DNA of 64,000 bases from Caproicibacter sp047833665 (lineage in GTDB: Bacteria; Bacillota; Clostridia; Oscillospirales; Acutalibacteraceae), in the NCBI GenBank assembly GCA_047833665.1, contig CP181261.1, forward strand, positions 1,612,001-1,676,000, read 5' to 3'. This document shows positions 42,635 to 51,326 of the stretch, piece after piece (position 1 is the first letter of the stretch; every line of letters begins with the position of its first letter). The translations under genes were made by a program, and so were the position numbers. The notes under the pieces are model-generated. The model was not told the DNA's origin. It searched no databases and worked only from the letters and a program-made list of their open reading frames with translations.

Positions 42635-43114
42635 TTATTTATGATATTTCCCATTATTCATAATTTGAAACGCGCGGTATACTTGTTCACAAAGCATGAC
42701 GCGCGCCAGCTGATGAGGAAAAGTCATTGCAGACATAGAAAGTTTCAGCATAGCCCTATCCTTAACCATGTCCGAAAGACCATAGGAGCTGCCAATAATA
42801 AAACTGATATCACTAATGCCTCGTACGCCGGATTCACGAATAAAATCTGCTAGCTGCATGGAAGAAAAAGACTTGCCTTCAATGCACAGCGCAACAATAA
42901 CAGAATTTCCTGCTGCAGATAAGATACGTTCAGCTTCTGAGTCAAGCGCAGATTGAATCTGTGCCTTGCAAGGCCTATCCGGCAAACGGCTTTCGACAAG
43001 TTCGGTTATGGAAAATTTGCAAAATGACCGCAGGCGTTTTTCATACTCCTGAACAGCTTCACGCCAATAGTTTTCCTTAAGTTTTCCAATACAAATTAAG
43101 TGGCATCTTAGCAT
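42635..43114 (-). CDS. rlmH: 23S rRNA (pseudouridine1915-N3)-methyltransferase
   Basis: 159 residues, SPOUT fold. It starts MLRCHLICIGKLKENYW and has the knot motifs ALCIEGKSFSS, ISFIIGSSYGL, LSMSAMTFPHQLARVMLCEQVYRAFQI (in parts) and ends NNGKYHK as RlmH does. It methylates pseudouridine 1915 in helix 69. It follows the metallo-hydrolase gene by 1 nt. Confidence 0.97.
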   Translation of the reverse strand: MLRCHLICIGKLKENYWREAVQEYEKRLRSFCKFSITELVESRLPDRPCKAQIQSALDSEAERILSAAGNSVIVALCIEGKSFSSMQLADFIRESGVRGISDISFIIGSSYGLSDMVKDRAMLKLSMSAMTFPHQLARVMLCEQVYRAFQIMNNGKYHK

Positions 43115-43115
43115 C

Positions 43116-43910
43116 TTAAAAGATAATCATTTTCCCTTCGTTATTTTCTTTAGGGGCAACATAAAGTTCAAAATCAATTCCTTGCTTGAGTCCAGACAAT
43201 GATAAGGCGCATAAAGAAGTTTGATACGCTAATTCCGGGGTGTTGTTTTCAGAACTGAGGTGTGTTAAAACAAATCTTGTTGTACCGCTGGATGCAAAGC
43301 CATACAGTTCATCGGCACAAGCAGTATTGGATAAATGTCCTGTTTTAGATAATATGCGCCGTTTAAGCGGGTACGGATATGGCCCATTTTGAAGCATGCT
43401 GACATCGTGATTGGATTCCAACACAATCATGTCAGCACCTGTCATCTCGCGCCGAACTTCTTCCGACAGATAACCCAAGTCTGTTGAAATTGCAATTTGT
43501 CTGCCATCATGCGTTTCTATGCGGTAACCAATACTTTCAGCACTATCGTGGGATGTATGAAATGGTTTAATAAACATTCCAGCACATTCCATGCCGGTAC
43601 TTTCAATCGTCTGTGCTTCATATTTCGTGCTCAGACAGTTTAAGCGTTCTAACTCCGCTAATGTGCCTGCAGATGCAAAAACCGGCAGGTGATGCTTGGA
43701 TGCAAACACTCGTAATCCCTTGATGTGGTCAGAATGTTCATGTGTTACAAAAATACCTTGAATAGCTTCGGATGATATTCCACAACGCGCAAGCATTGCA
43801 TCAAGCTGTTTCGCTGTTCTTCCTGCATCTAATAGAATACCTGCCCGTTCAGATCCTATGTAATAACTATTTCCGCTGCTACCGCTGAACAGCGTGCAAA
43901 AACGTGCCAA
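43116..43910 (-). CDS. WalJ/YycJ-type MBL-fold metallo-hydrolase
   Basis: 264 residues. The metallo-beta-lactamase core has SGSSGNSYYIG, THEHSDHIKGL, a His in FHTSHDS, STDLGYLS, and LTHLSSEN. Such YycJ/WalJ proteins are linked to cell-wall control by WalRK and to DNA metabolism; here the gene pairs with rlmH. The start is a TTG at 43910 with GGAGGAA 7 nt upstream, preferred over the longer frame from 43979 that overlaps murA. Confidence 0.85.
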   Translation of the reverse strand: MARFCTLFSGSSGNSYYIGSERAGILLDAGRTAKQLDAMLARCGISSEAIQGIFVTHEHSDHIKGLRVFASKHHLPVFASAGTLAELERLNCLSTKYEAQTIESTGMECAGMFIKPFHTSHDSAESIGYRIETHDGRQIAISTDLGYLSEEVRREMTGADMIVLESNHDVSMLQNGPYPYPLKRRILSKTGHLSNTACADELYGFASSGTTRFVLTHLSSENNTPELAYQTSLCALSLSGLKQGIDFELYVAPKENNEGKMIIF

Positions 43911-43971
43911 TCTATTTCCTCCATATGTTATGTGTAATATAAAATAAAAAGGGACGACGTTTTGTCCTCCC

Positions 43972-45255
43972 CTAAACAACTTTTGCAGATTCTGCGTCGG
44001 GAATATGAGTACGGCGAATTTCTGCTCCCAGCATTTTTAATTTAGTTTCAATATTCTCATACCCACGTTCTATATGGTGAATATCCTCAATCTGTGTTGT
44101 TCCATGGGCACAAAGAGCAGCTATAATCATTGCAGCTCCCGCACGAAGATCTGTTGCACGGACTGGAGCAGCATTCAAATGATCCACACCCTCAATGACA
44201 GCCAATTTGCCGTCAACCGAGATTTGTGCACCCATACGTTTTAGTTCCTCCACATAGCGGAAGCGATTATCCCACACGCTTTCATTAATTATGCTTGTCC
44301 CTTTTGCAATAGAAAGAAGCACTGCAATTTGTGGATGCATGTCTGTTGGAAAACCTGGATGAGGCATGGTTTTAATATTGCATTTATTTAAAGGTCCACT
44401 GCGAGACACCCGAACCGAATCGTCAAATTCTTCTACTTGCACACCCATTTCCACCAGCTTGGCAGAAATAGATTCAAGATGCTTTGGTATAACATTTTTC
44501 ACTAAGACGTTTCCACAAGTGGCTGCGGCTGCAACCATATATGTCCCAGCTTCTATTTGATCCGGAATAATGGAATACGTCGTACCGTTTAAATGTTTCA
44601 CTCCATAGATTTTGATAACATCCGTTCCGGCGCCGCGTATATCAGCACCCATGGAATTTAAAAAGTTAGCTAGATCAACAATGTGAGGTTCCTTTGCTGC
44701 ATTTTCAATGATTGTAGTACCCTCCGCTTTTACTGCCGCCAACATAATATTAACAGTAGCGCCCACCGAAACAACATCAAGGTAAATGTTGCTTCCAACA
44801 AGACGATCTGCTGAAACATCAACCATTCCATTTTCAAGCTTATATTTCGCTCCTAATGCCAAAAAGCCCTTTAAATGCTGGTCAATAGGGCGAACACCAA
44901 AATCACAGCCACCCGGCATGGCAACAACCGCATGATGAAACCGACCCAGTAATGCACCCATCAAATAATACGAACCGCGAATATGTCTTGCAAGTTCATC
45001 CGAGACAATATGGGTATGAATCGGCCTAGCATCAATTTCAAATGTGGATTTATTAATAATACGAATTTTCGCCCCTATATCATATAAAATACCTGTAATA
45101 GACGTAACATCCGTGATATTAGGGACGTTTTCAATACGACACACTCCATCTGAAAGAATTGCCGCTGGAATAATGGCCACAGCAGCGTTTTTTGCTCCGC
45201 TGATATTAACTTCCCCAAAAAGGCGGCATCCGCCTTTAATTACAAATTTATCCAA
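43972..45255 (-). CDS. murA: UDP-N-acetylglucosamine 1-carboxyvinyltransferase
   Basis: 427 residues, EPSP-synthase fold. It starts DKFVIKGGCRLFGEVNISGAKNAAVA (in parts), with the catalytic cysteine in MPGGCDFGVRPIDQHLKG and a late RATDLRAGAAMIIAAL. It is the first committed step of peptidoglycan synthesis and the fosfomycin target; the cysteine predicts sensitivity. Start codon appears to be TTG with GGAG upstream. Confidence 0.95.
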   Translation of the reverse strand: MDKFVIKGGCRLFGEVNISGAKNAAVAIIPAAILSDGVCRIENVPNITDVTSITGILYDIGAKIRIINKSTFEIDARPIHTHIVSDELARHIRGSYYLMGALLGRFHHAVVAMPGGCDFGVRPIDQHLKGFLALGAKYKLENGMVDVSADRLVGSNIYLDVVSVGATVNIMLAAVKAEGTTIIENAAKEPHIVDLANFLNSMGADIRGAGTDVIKIYGVKHLNGTTYSIIPDQIEAGTYMVAAAATCGNVLVKNVIPKHLESISAKLVEMGVQVEEFDDSVRVSRSGPLNKCNIKTMPHPGFPTDMHPQIAVLLSIAKGTSIINESVWDNRFRYVEELKRMGAQISVDGKLAVIEGVDHLNAAPVRATDLRAGAAMIIAALCAHGTTQIEDIHHIERGYENIETKLKMLGAEIRRTHIPDAESAKVV

Positions 45256-45279
45256 TGCGGTCGCTCCAATCTTTAATAA

Positions 45280-45308
45280 ACAATATTATTATAACAAGTT
45301 TTTTGCAA
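45280..45308 (-). promoter_or_regulatory. Candidate promoter for murA
   Basis: On the minus strand TTGCAA (45308-45303), 17-nt spacer, TATTGT (45285-45280). A TATAAT lies inside the spacer, so the exact -10 is unsure. Confidence 0.4.
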
Positions 45309-45472
45309 ATATATTAAGTATTTTTCATATACTAGTACATGTAAATATTTCAATGAAAACACCTAATTTTATGCATAAAAAAAGGTATAATTTATCATCA
45401 ACGCAAAGAAAATATGAGTCTTATGACACATTATTGATAATAATACAAGGTACCGTAAAAGTCAATAAGTAC

Positions 45473-45516
45473 CCAAAAATAATTCGCCGTAAGAAAGAAA
45501 CGGCGAATTATTTTTT
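45473..45516. terminator. Bidirectional terminator downstream of the M23 peptidase
   Basis: AATTCGCCGT (45481-45490) and ACGGCGAATT (45500-45509) form a perfect 10-bp stem; T6 follows on the plus strand and TATTTTTGGG on the minus strand, the direction of the peptidase gene. Confidence 0.85.
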
Positions 45517-47233
45517 AATTGCGTACGTATCCCAAAGGATTTACTTTTTGGCCGTTTTTTATAACTTCGAAGTGGCAGTGTGGTCCGGTAGAGTTCCCTG
45601 TGCTGCCTACCAGTGCAATTGCCTGTCCTTTCGAGACCTTTTGCCCAACAGAAACAAGTAGTTTACTGCAATGTCCATATAATGTGCTTAAAGTATTATT
45701 ATGGCGGATGACAACCCGATAACCGTAACCGCCATCCCAGCCTGCAGCAGTGACAACACCACCATCGGCTGCAACAATTGTTTTGCCATATGCACTCGAG
45801 CCGGAAATATCAATCCCATAGTGAAAACTTCCCCATCGCCAGGTAAAATACGTTGTAATTGTATGAAGCGACGGAACCGGCCACATCAAACTTCCAGTGC
45901 TGACACCACTTCCGGTCTTTGGACGTTTTTTGGTTCCGGTTACAACCACCTTGTCAACAGGCTCGGAAATGACTGTTTTGCTGACAGATTCACGCTTTAC
46001 TTCAATTCCATTGACAGTGTAAACCTTATCAACACATTCCTGCAGCCCTTCAACCCCTTCTGTTAGAACTTTTGTATAATCTGTGTATTTAGAATCATCT
46101 TTTTGGGTAATAGTTTTATACGGTATGGGTACTTGATATCTCTCAGTTTTTATTACTTCGACTTTTAACCTTGGTTCCGCTATTTCAATATTGATTAAAT
46201 CTCCCGGATGGATCGAATCCCCAAGCTGATTCCCATTGAGTTTATTCAGCTCGGAAATGGTCATATTGTGCGCCTTAGCGATGGAAGTAACGGTATCCCC
46301 TTCTTTCACCGTATAGGTCACACCGGCTTTTGAGGTACTCGTGATGATTTTTTTCATATCATCTGTGGAAATAATTGAAGTAGTCGGATACAATCCACTT
46401 TCAATCTCTACATTTTGGACAAATTGGGCGGTAGCATTTTCATCATCGCCCCGTGCATCATCCAAAAGACTCTGAAGCATATACCTTAAATCTGCGGCAC
46501 TTTTTACAACGCCCAGCAATTCACCATCAACATAAAGTCCACTGGCCTCTTCAATAATACCATTGGACTGTTCAATCAACTTATCGCACACATAAGAAGC
46601 GGTGGCAAATGTGCTGCTAGCTACGGAAAGCTTAAAATTCGGTTTGAAATTCAGTTGTAAATCATCCTCTGCCGTATCGTGAACCATGCGTTGATTCACC
46701 ATTTCTGTGGCCTGCTCATAGGTGTTTTCATCCTGAATAACCGCAATTTGCTCCCCGTTATTTTCCAAAATTAATCCATAATTTAATTGATTCCAATACT
46801 GAACTGTGAGAAGAAGTAGCAAAATTGATACCAACGGCGCAACGATATTAAGAACTGAACAGACAAAGTTCTTATGAAGTTTGAAGCTAATATGAGTGAC
46901 ATGAAAAAATTCTTTAAACGCCACCGCTGTTCCATCACGCTTCGCTTGTGCAATTCGCCGTTTTGCAACGGTAAATCCTCTGTGTATGGAACTGATTTCA
47001 TCTTTCAGCCAAAGTATTTTTCTTCCAATAATAATAAAATATAAACGCTTACTTAGATTGGTAAATGGACGGAAAAAGATAGATAAATTCCTCCGCCAAT
47101 GTTTTAAAATACGGAGAGATTGAATCCCTACAATATATGAAAAGCGGCAAAAATAAGTAGTCACATTTTGCATCTTGATCTTTGCCGCTGCCCAATCTAT
47201 GTTTGGCAACTGAGTCAGCTTTCGAATCCACAT
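45515..47233 (-). CDS. Cell-wall peptidase with LysM, G5 and M23 domains
   Basis: About 572 residues. A long basic cytoplasmic N-terminus, one membrane helix near residue 140 (VAPLVSILLLLLTVQYW), LysM near 310-355 (YTVKEGDTVTSIAKAHNMTISELNKLN, in parts), a G5 domain near 365-440, and a C-terminal LytM/M23 domain with zinc motifs HYGIDIS and PHCHFEV. It should cut peptide cross-links in peptidoglycan outside the membrane. ATG 47233 follows AAGGGA; TTG 47251 is an alternative. Two dyad operators flank its promoter. Confidence 0.9.
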   Translation of the reverse strand: MWIRKLTQLPNIDWAAAKIKMQNVTTYFCRFSYIVGIQSLRILKHWRRNLSIFFRPFTNLSKRLYFIIIGRKILWLKDEISSIHRGFTVAKRRIAQAKRDGTAVAFKEFFHVTHISFKLHKNFVCSVLNIVAPLVSILLLLLTVQYWNQLNYGLILENNGEQIAVIQDENTYEQATEMVNQRMVHDTAEDDLQLNFKPNFKLSVASSTFATASYVCDKLIEQSNGIIEEASGLYVDGELLGVVKSAADLRYMLQSLLDDARGDDENATAQFVQNVEIESGLYPTTSIISTDDMKKIITSTSKAGVTYTVKEGDTVTSIAKAHNMTISELNKLNGNQLGDSIHPGDLINIEIAEPRLKVEVIKTERYQVPIPYKTITQKDDSKYTDYTKVLTEGVEGLQECVDKVYTVNGIEVKRESVSKTVISEPVDKVVVTGTKKRPKTGSGVSTGSLMWPVPSLHTITTYFTWRWGSFHYGIDISGSSAYGKTIVAADGGVVTAAGWDGGYGYRVVIRHNNTLSTLYGHCSKLLVSVGQKVSKGQAIALVGSTGNSTGPHCHFEVIKNGQKVNPLGYVRN

Positions 47234-47263
47234 GCCAACAAATCCCTTCAAAGGTTTAAAAAA

Positions 47264-47319
47264 TTACAACTTTGTAACCCATATGAATAATAATATAACA
47301 AAAGTTACAAATTTGCAAC
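47264..47319. promoter_or_regulatory. Paired dyad operators before the M23 peptidase gene
   Basis: TTACAA-CT-TTGTAA (47264-47277) is a perfect dyad, and GTTACAA-AT-TTGCAAC (47304-47319) is a dyad with one mismatch. Their centres are 41 bp apart, about four helical turns, with a TATATT-type -10 between them on the minus strand. Confidence 0.55.
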
Positions 47320-47342
47320 CCTTTAAAAGGAATTTCGAAAAG

Positions 47343-47801
47343 TTATGAATTATATTTCAAATTTTCCGGTTTCCAATGCTCTATGACAGGCAGAAAGGCT
47401 TTTGCTTCACTTACAGCACCGGCCAAATCATGTTCAAGATAATTACCACATTCGGACGCGGATGCCCCCGGAATTGGTCCGTCATATTCTGCTATTTTCC
47501 GAAAAGTATTAACAATTAGATCAATAGCGTCCGTATCCTTAGTATTACGCAACAAGAGATAAAATCCTGTTCTGCAACCCATTGGGCCAAAATAAATGAC
47601 ATTCTCTTTTAGCTCAGAATTTCTGGCAAAAGTAGCGAACAGATGCTCAATGGTATGAAGAACCGGATTTGCAAGATAAGGCGGTACATTAGGTTTTCTC
47701 ATCCGTATATCATACGTTACAATATCCCCATCGACACGGGATATATAAATTCCGGGCAATAACTTATTATGGTCCACACAAAAACTGGCAATACGCTCCA
47801 T
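47343..47801 (-). CDS. luxS: S-ribosylhomocysteine lyase
   Basis: 152 residues. Metal ligands are in HTIEH and the catalytic cysteine in GCRTGFYLL, with the later ASECGNYLEHDL. It splits S-ribosylhomocysteine to homocysteine and the AI-2 precursor in the activated methyl cycle. AAGGAGGAAA fixes the start at 47801. It is 13 nt after the phospholipase-like gene and close to an amino-acid ABC transporter, consistent with sulfur amino-acid metabolism. Confidence 0.96.
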   Translation of the reverse strand: MERIASFCVDHNKLLPGIYISRVDGDIVTYDIRMRKPNVPPYLANPVLHTIEHLFATFARNSELKENVIYFGPMGCRTGFYLLLRNTKDTDAIDLIVNTFRKIAEYDGPIPGASASECGNYLEHDLAGAVSEAKAFLPVIEHWKPENLKYNS

Positions 47802-47814
47802 GTATATTTCCTCC

Positions 47815-48693
47815 TTAACCAAATGGAATTCCATGCGTTAATTCCTGCAAATCTGCAGTATGAAATTCCTTAATAAATTTTATGCTTTCTTGAATAGACT
47901 CTGCATAAAGATCCAAAAAACTTTCTGTTCGAAAGTCCACATCTTTCTCAGTCCGTTTCCATTTGGAATGCAGAACATTTGCATAGTCGAAATCATCCGG
48001 TTCACTAATTGCACGGATCGCACTTGAAACAACATATTTGTGAGTCAATTTTTCCAGTGCCTGCGCAATCGGTTTTTTAATCATATATTTATCATTCAGA
48101 AGTCCGCATATTGTTCTGCAGTGGGACATTGCTTGTAATACATCGCTGTGTTTACCGTGAATTCCATACAACCGTTCAAATATGTAACAATACAGTTTTT
48201 CTATTTGAGTCTGCACTTCTTCATTTTTCGGTACTGTCTTTTTCAAGTCAAAATCAACTGCTAATTGTCCTGTGGCAGAGCGGAGAATAATGCCGTCAAG
48301 AATGGATTCTACATGATTATGCAAAAAGCTGTCGCTTCTGCCCGGATAAATATTTTTTAATGCTTGTACATTCCAATTCACAAACGGATGAGCTGTTCGG
48401 TCCAGACTATAGTGACATAAAAAACCGCGAACATAGAACTCTGTTATTTCGCTGTCGTTTTGATTTAAAAAATCGCGCATTACAGACAAAAGTTTGGCTG
48501 GATTCTCATGGTGCAGCTTACTGCCAAGTGAGCGAAGATTTTCCCTCCGTGGCAGGAACAAGTTATGATAATATAGGAAATCCGGTCCCTGGGCTCCCCA
48601 TAGAAAAGCATCCACGGAGTTTGATCCATGCATTTTTCCATATACTTTTAAGACCTCAAGTGCCTGCTGATAATGCGTAATGGCCGCGGGCAT
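47815..48693 (-). CDS. Zinc-dependent phospholipase C-like protein
   Basis: About 292 residues starting MPAAITHYQQALEVL. Histidines and aspartates in GAQGPDFLYYH, RGFLCHYSLDRTAHPFV and LHNHVESILDGIIL match the zinc-site pattern of the all-helical PLC/S1-P1 superfamily as seen in clostridial zinc-dependent PLC-like proteins. There is no signal peptide, so a cytoplasmic role is likely and the true substrate is unknown. ATG at 48693 is preferred to TTG at 48699. Confidence 0.72.
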   Translation of the reverse strand: MPAAITHYQQALEVLKVYGKMHGSNSVDAFLWGAQGPDFLYYHNLFLPRRENLRSLGSKLHHENPAKLLSVMRDFLNQNDSEITEFYVRGFLCHYSLDRTAHPFVNWNVQALKNIYPGRSDSFLHNHVESILDGIILRSATGQLAVDFDLKKTVPKNEEVQTQIEKLYCYIFERLYGIHGKHSDVLQAMSHCRTICGLLNDKYMIKKPIAQALEKLTHKYVVSSAIRAISEPDDFDYANVLHSKWKRTEKDVDFRTESFLDLYAESIQESIKFIKEFHTADLQELTHGIPFG

Positions 48694-48771
48694 TCTCAAT
48701 CACCATCCAAATCAAAAAAAGGAACACAGCAATCCGCTGTATTCCTCATTTTAACACAGATGAATAACCTT

Positions 48772-49506
48772 TTAAAGGACCTTTGATAAAAAGTCTTTCA
48801 GTCTTGGGTTCTTGGGTTGGTTAAAAAATTCATCAGGTTTTGCTTCTTCTAATATCTGACCGTCAGCCATAAACAAAACGCGTGTTGCTACTTCTCTTGC
48901 AAAGCCCATTTCATGTGTTACTACCACCATGGTCATTCCATCATCTGCAAGTTCTTTCATCACCTGAAGAACTTCACCGACCATTTCTGGATCAAGCGCA
49001 CTGGTGGGTTCGTCAAACAGCATCACATCCGGTTCCATCGCAAGCGCACGTACAATTGCTATGCGCTGCTTTTGACCTCCGGAGAGCTGCCCCGGATAGG
49101 CGTCTGCCTTATCGGCAAGACCGACTCTCTCCAACAATTGTATTGCCTGTCGATCCGCATCCGCTTGTGATTTCAATTTTAACGTAACCGGTGCAAGCGT
49201 AATGTTCTGCCGAACAGTCAGGTGTGGAAATAAATTAAAATGCTGGAATACCATTCCCATTTTTCGGCGAAGAAGGTCAATATCGCATTTTGGTGTATTG
49301 ATTTGTTGGCCTTCGAACCAAATCTCGCCGGATGTGGGTTGTTCTAAAAGATTCAGACAGCGCAGAAATGTGCTTTTCCCGGAACCGGATGGCCCAACAA
49401 TGACAACCTTTTCTCCCTTTTCAATCTCCTGATTAATTCCCTTCAACACTTCAATCGTTCCATCCAGTGTTGAAAAACTCTTGCTCAAATTTTTAACGGT
49501 TATCAC
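48772..49506 (-). CDS. Amino-acid ABC transporter ATP-binding protein
   Basis: 244 residues, GlnQ type. Walker A GPSGSGKST, Q-loop MVFQHFNLFPHLT, signature LSGGQKQR, Walker B VMLFDEP and switch His in VVVTHEMGF are all intact. It energises the permease encoded upstream, overlapping it by 14 nt. Polar amino-acid importer by family; the substrate may be cystine or glutamine. Confidence 0.95.
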   Translation of the reverse strand: MITVKNLSKSFSTLDGTIEVLKGINQEIEKGEKVVIVGPSGSGKSTFLRCLNLLEQPTSGEIWFEGQQINTPKCDIDLLRRKMGMVFQHFNLFPHLTVRQNITLAPVTLKLKSQADADRQAIQLLERVGLADKADAYPGQLSGGQKQRIAIVRALAMEPDVMLFDEPTSALDPEMVGEVLQVMKELADDGMTMVVVTHEMGFAREVATRVLFMADGQILEEAKPDEFFNQPKNPRLKDFLSKVL

Positions 49507-50260
49507 TTCTGTGAAGCCTCCCTTCCAGACGGGTCAATATCGCGGTCAAACCTACGACGATGATTAAGTATACTGCGGCAGTTGTTAACAAAGGAGTAAA
49601 CGGAAGATAAGTAATACTACGGATAATGTCTCCGCCTTTGGTCAGGTCTTGAATACCAATATAGCCGGCAACGGAGGTCTCTTTCACAAGAGCAATAAAT
49701 TCATTGCCAATAGCTGGCAGTACATTCTTCAAAGCCTGAGGAAAAACAATTTTGACCATGGTTGTACGCTGATTCAAGCCGAGTGAACGTCCCGCTTCAA
49801 TCTGGCCTTTATCTACGGACTGAATTCCACTGCGAATTACTTCGGCAACATAGGCCCCGGAATTAATACCAAAAGCCAAGATCGCCGCCGTGATATCATT
49901 CACTTTCGTTTGGCTCAAAATAACATAATACATGATCATCAGCTGAACAACAACCGGAGTTCCTCGAATCAACGTCAGATATACATTACAAATGCCGTTT
50001 GCAAATCTAAGTTTTTTCGGGTTGTTGTTATGCCCTACTTTTACTAACGCGACCAACGTCCCCAGAACAACACCTAAAACAATTGCAAAAAAAGTAATTA
50101 TTAACGTATTTTTTAAGCCATCTGTAATATAGCGATAACGATTTTTATAAATGAGGCACTGGTAAATCTGGTCCCATAATTGCACAAAAAATTGTGAAAA
50201 GCCGTTGCCTACAGCATTAGTCAACGGCATTGGATGTAGAGATAATAATAGTAGATTCAT
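49493..50260 (-). CDS. Amino-acid ABC transporter permease
   Basis: 255 residues, HisM/GlnP type with five helices. ITDGLKNTLIITFFAIVLGVVLG opens the membrane domain and the EAA loop is EAGRSLGLNQRTTMVKIVFPQALK. GGGAGG precedes the ATG at 50260; the frame from 50326 is upstream readthrough. A single permease gene implies a homodimer. Confidence 0.93.
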   Translation of the reverse strand: MNLLLLSLHPMPLTNAVGNGFSQFFVQLWDQIYQCLIYKNRYRYITDGLKNTLIITFFAIVLGVVLGTLVALVKVGHNNNPKKLRFANGICNVYLTLIRGTPVVVQLMIMYYVILSQTKVNDITAAILAFGINSGAYVAEVIRSGIQSVDKGQIEAGRSLGLNQRTTMVKIVFPQALKNVLPAIGNEFIALVKETSVAGYIGIQDLTKGGDIIRSITYLPFTPLLTTAAVYLIIVVGLTAILTRLEGRLHRSDNR

Positions 50261-50349
50261 CGTATCCTCCCGCTTCTCTAGAAACAACATAATGCAGGGA
50301 GCGAAATCATTTTCGCCGCCCTGCACAGTTATTGTGTTGTTCCGGACTT

Positions 50350-51219
50350 TTATTCACCCACAAGCGCGGACTGGTACTTTTCAATAATCTGATCCAGTTC
50401 ACCGCTGGATTTCATTTCATCTAATACGGAATTGATCTGTTCCAAAAGCGCCGCGTTGCCTTTCTTCACCGCGATTGCATATTCTTCCGTTGTCAGCGCA
50501 TCATCCAATTTCATAATTTTATCCGGATTTTTTTGAACAAATTTTGTTGCCGGGAAATCATCAATAACCACAGCGTCTATTCGGCCGTTGATCAAATCGG
50601 AAATTGCGTCCGCTCCCTTATTATACCGCTTTACAGAACCTACCTGTACTTCGCTGGAACCATCTTCGTTGGTGCAGTATGTGTCGCCGGTGGTACCCTG
50701 CTGAACGCCAACAGTCTTGCCGTTTAAATCCTCAGGACTTTTAATATCGCTATCCTTTGGCACAATAATGGCCTGAGAGGCATTAAAGTAAGGCTCAGAG
50801 AAATCAACATTTTTCAGACGATCGGGTGTTATTGACATACCGGCTGCAACAAAGTCACATTTGTTTGTCTGAAGTTCCATAGTCAAAGAATCGAAAGCGA
50901 TGTCATTGATATTCAGCTCAAGATTCAATCGCTCGGCAATTTTGTTGGCAATTTCCACATCAATGCCCACAATATCGCCACCTTCTTTATATTCGAACGG
51001 CTCAAACTCTGCGTTTGTGGACATCGTCAGTACACCATCTTGAATGGTTTCAATGGCAGTGGTTTCAGAGGTTTGCGAAGACGCATCAGCGAAGGAAGAA
51101 GCATTTGATGTATTAGACTCTGCCTCACTGGAAGAACTACTGCTCTGCGAGCAGGCAGCCAAAGATGCGGTCATGGCAATTGCAAGAATAAGAGTTACAA
51201 TTCTTTTCATTTTTTTCAT
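50350..51219 (-). CDS. Amino-acid ABC transporter substrate-binding lipoprotein
   Basis: 289 residues. A lipoprotein signal ends in LAAC followed by a Ser-rich linker of about 30 residues. The SBP_bac_3 domain has VLTMSTNAEFEPFEYKEGGDIVGIDVEIA (in parts), CDFVAAGMSITPDR, YFNASQAIIV and VGVQQGTTGD. It captures a polar amino acid outside the membrane for the permease and ATPase encoded next. Confidence 0.94.
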   Translation of the reverse strand: MKKMKRIVTLILAIAMTASLAACSQSSSSSSEAESNTSNASSFADASSQTSETTAIETIQDGVLTMSTNAEFEPFEYKEGGDIVGIDVEIANKIAERLNLELNINDIAFDSLTMELQTNKCDFVAAGMSITPDRLKNVDFSEPYFNASQAIIVPKDSDIKSPEDLNGKTVGVQQGTTGDTYCTNEDGSSEVQVGSVKRYNKGADAISDLINGRIDAVVIDDFPATKFVQKNPDKIMKLDDALTTEEYAIAVKKGNAALLEQINSVLDEMKSSGELDQIIEKYQSALVGE

Positions 51220-51326
51220 AATAGACAGCCCCTTTACTTCTTTCGTAAATCCCTATATCTGCAAAGCATTATATCGCATAAATATACATAAATCAAGTAG
51301 TCTATGAAATAACAATGAAACAATAT

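Larger units (their letters stand above)
41980..42660. repeat. Tandem duplication of IS end and flank (339-bp unit)
   Basis: 41980-42321 and 42319-42660 are identical, offset 339 bp, sharing TCA at the junction. The unit spans the last 75 bp of IS256 copy 1, the displaced aspA 3' end, a terminator and the last 26 bp of rlmH. Confidence 0.95.
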
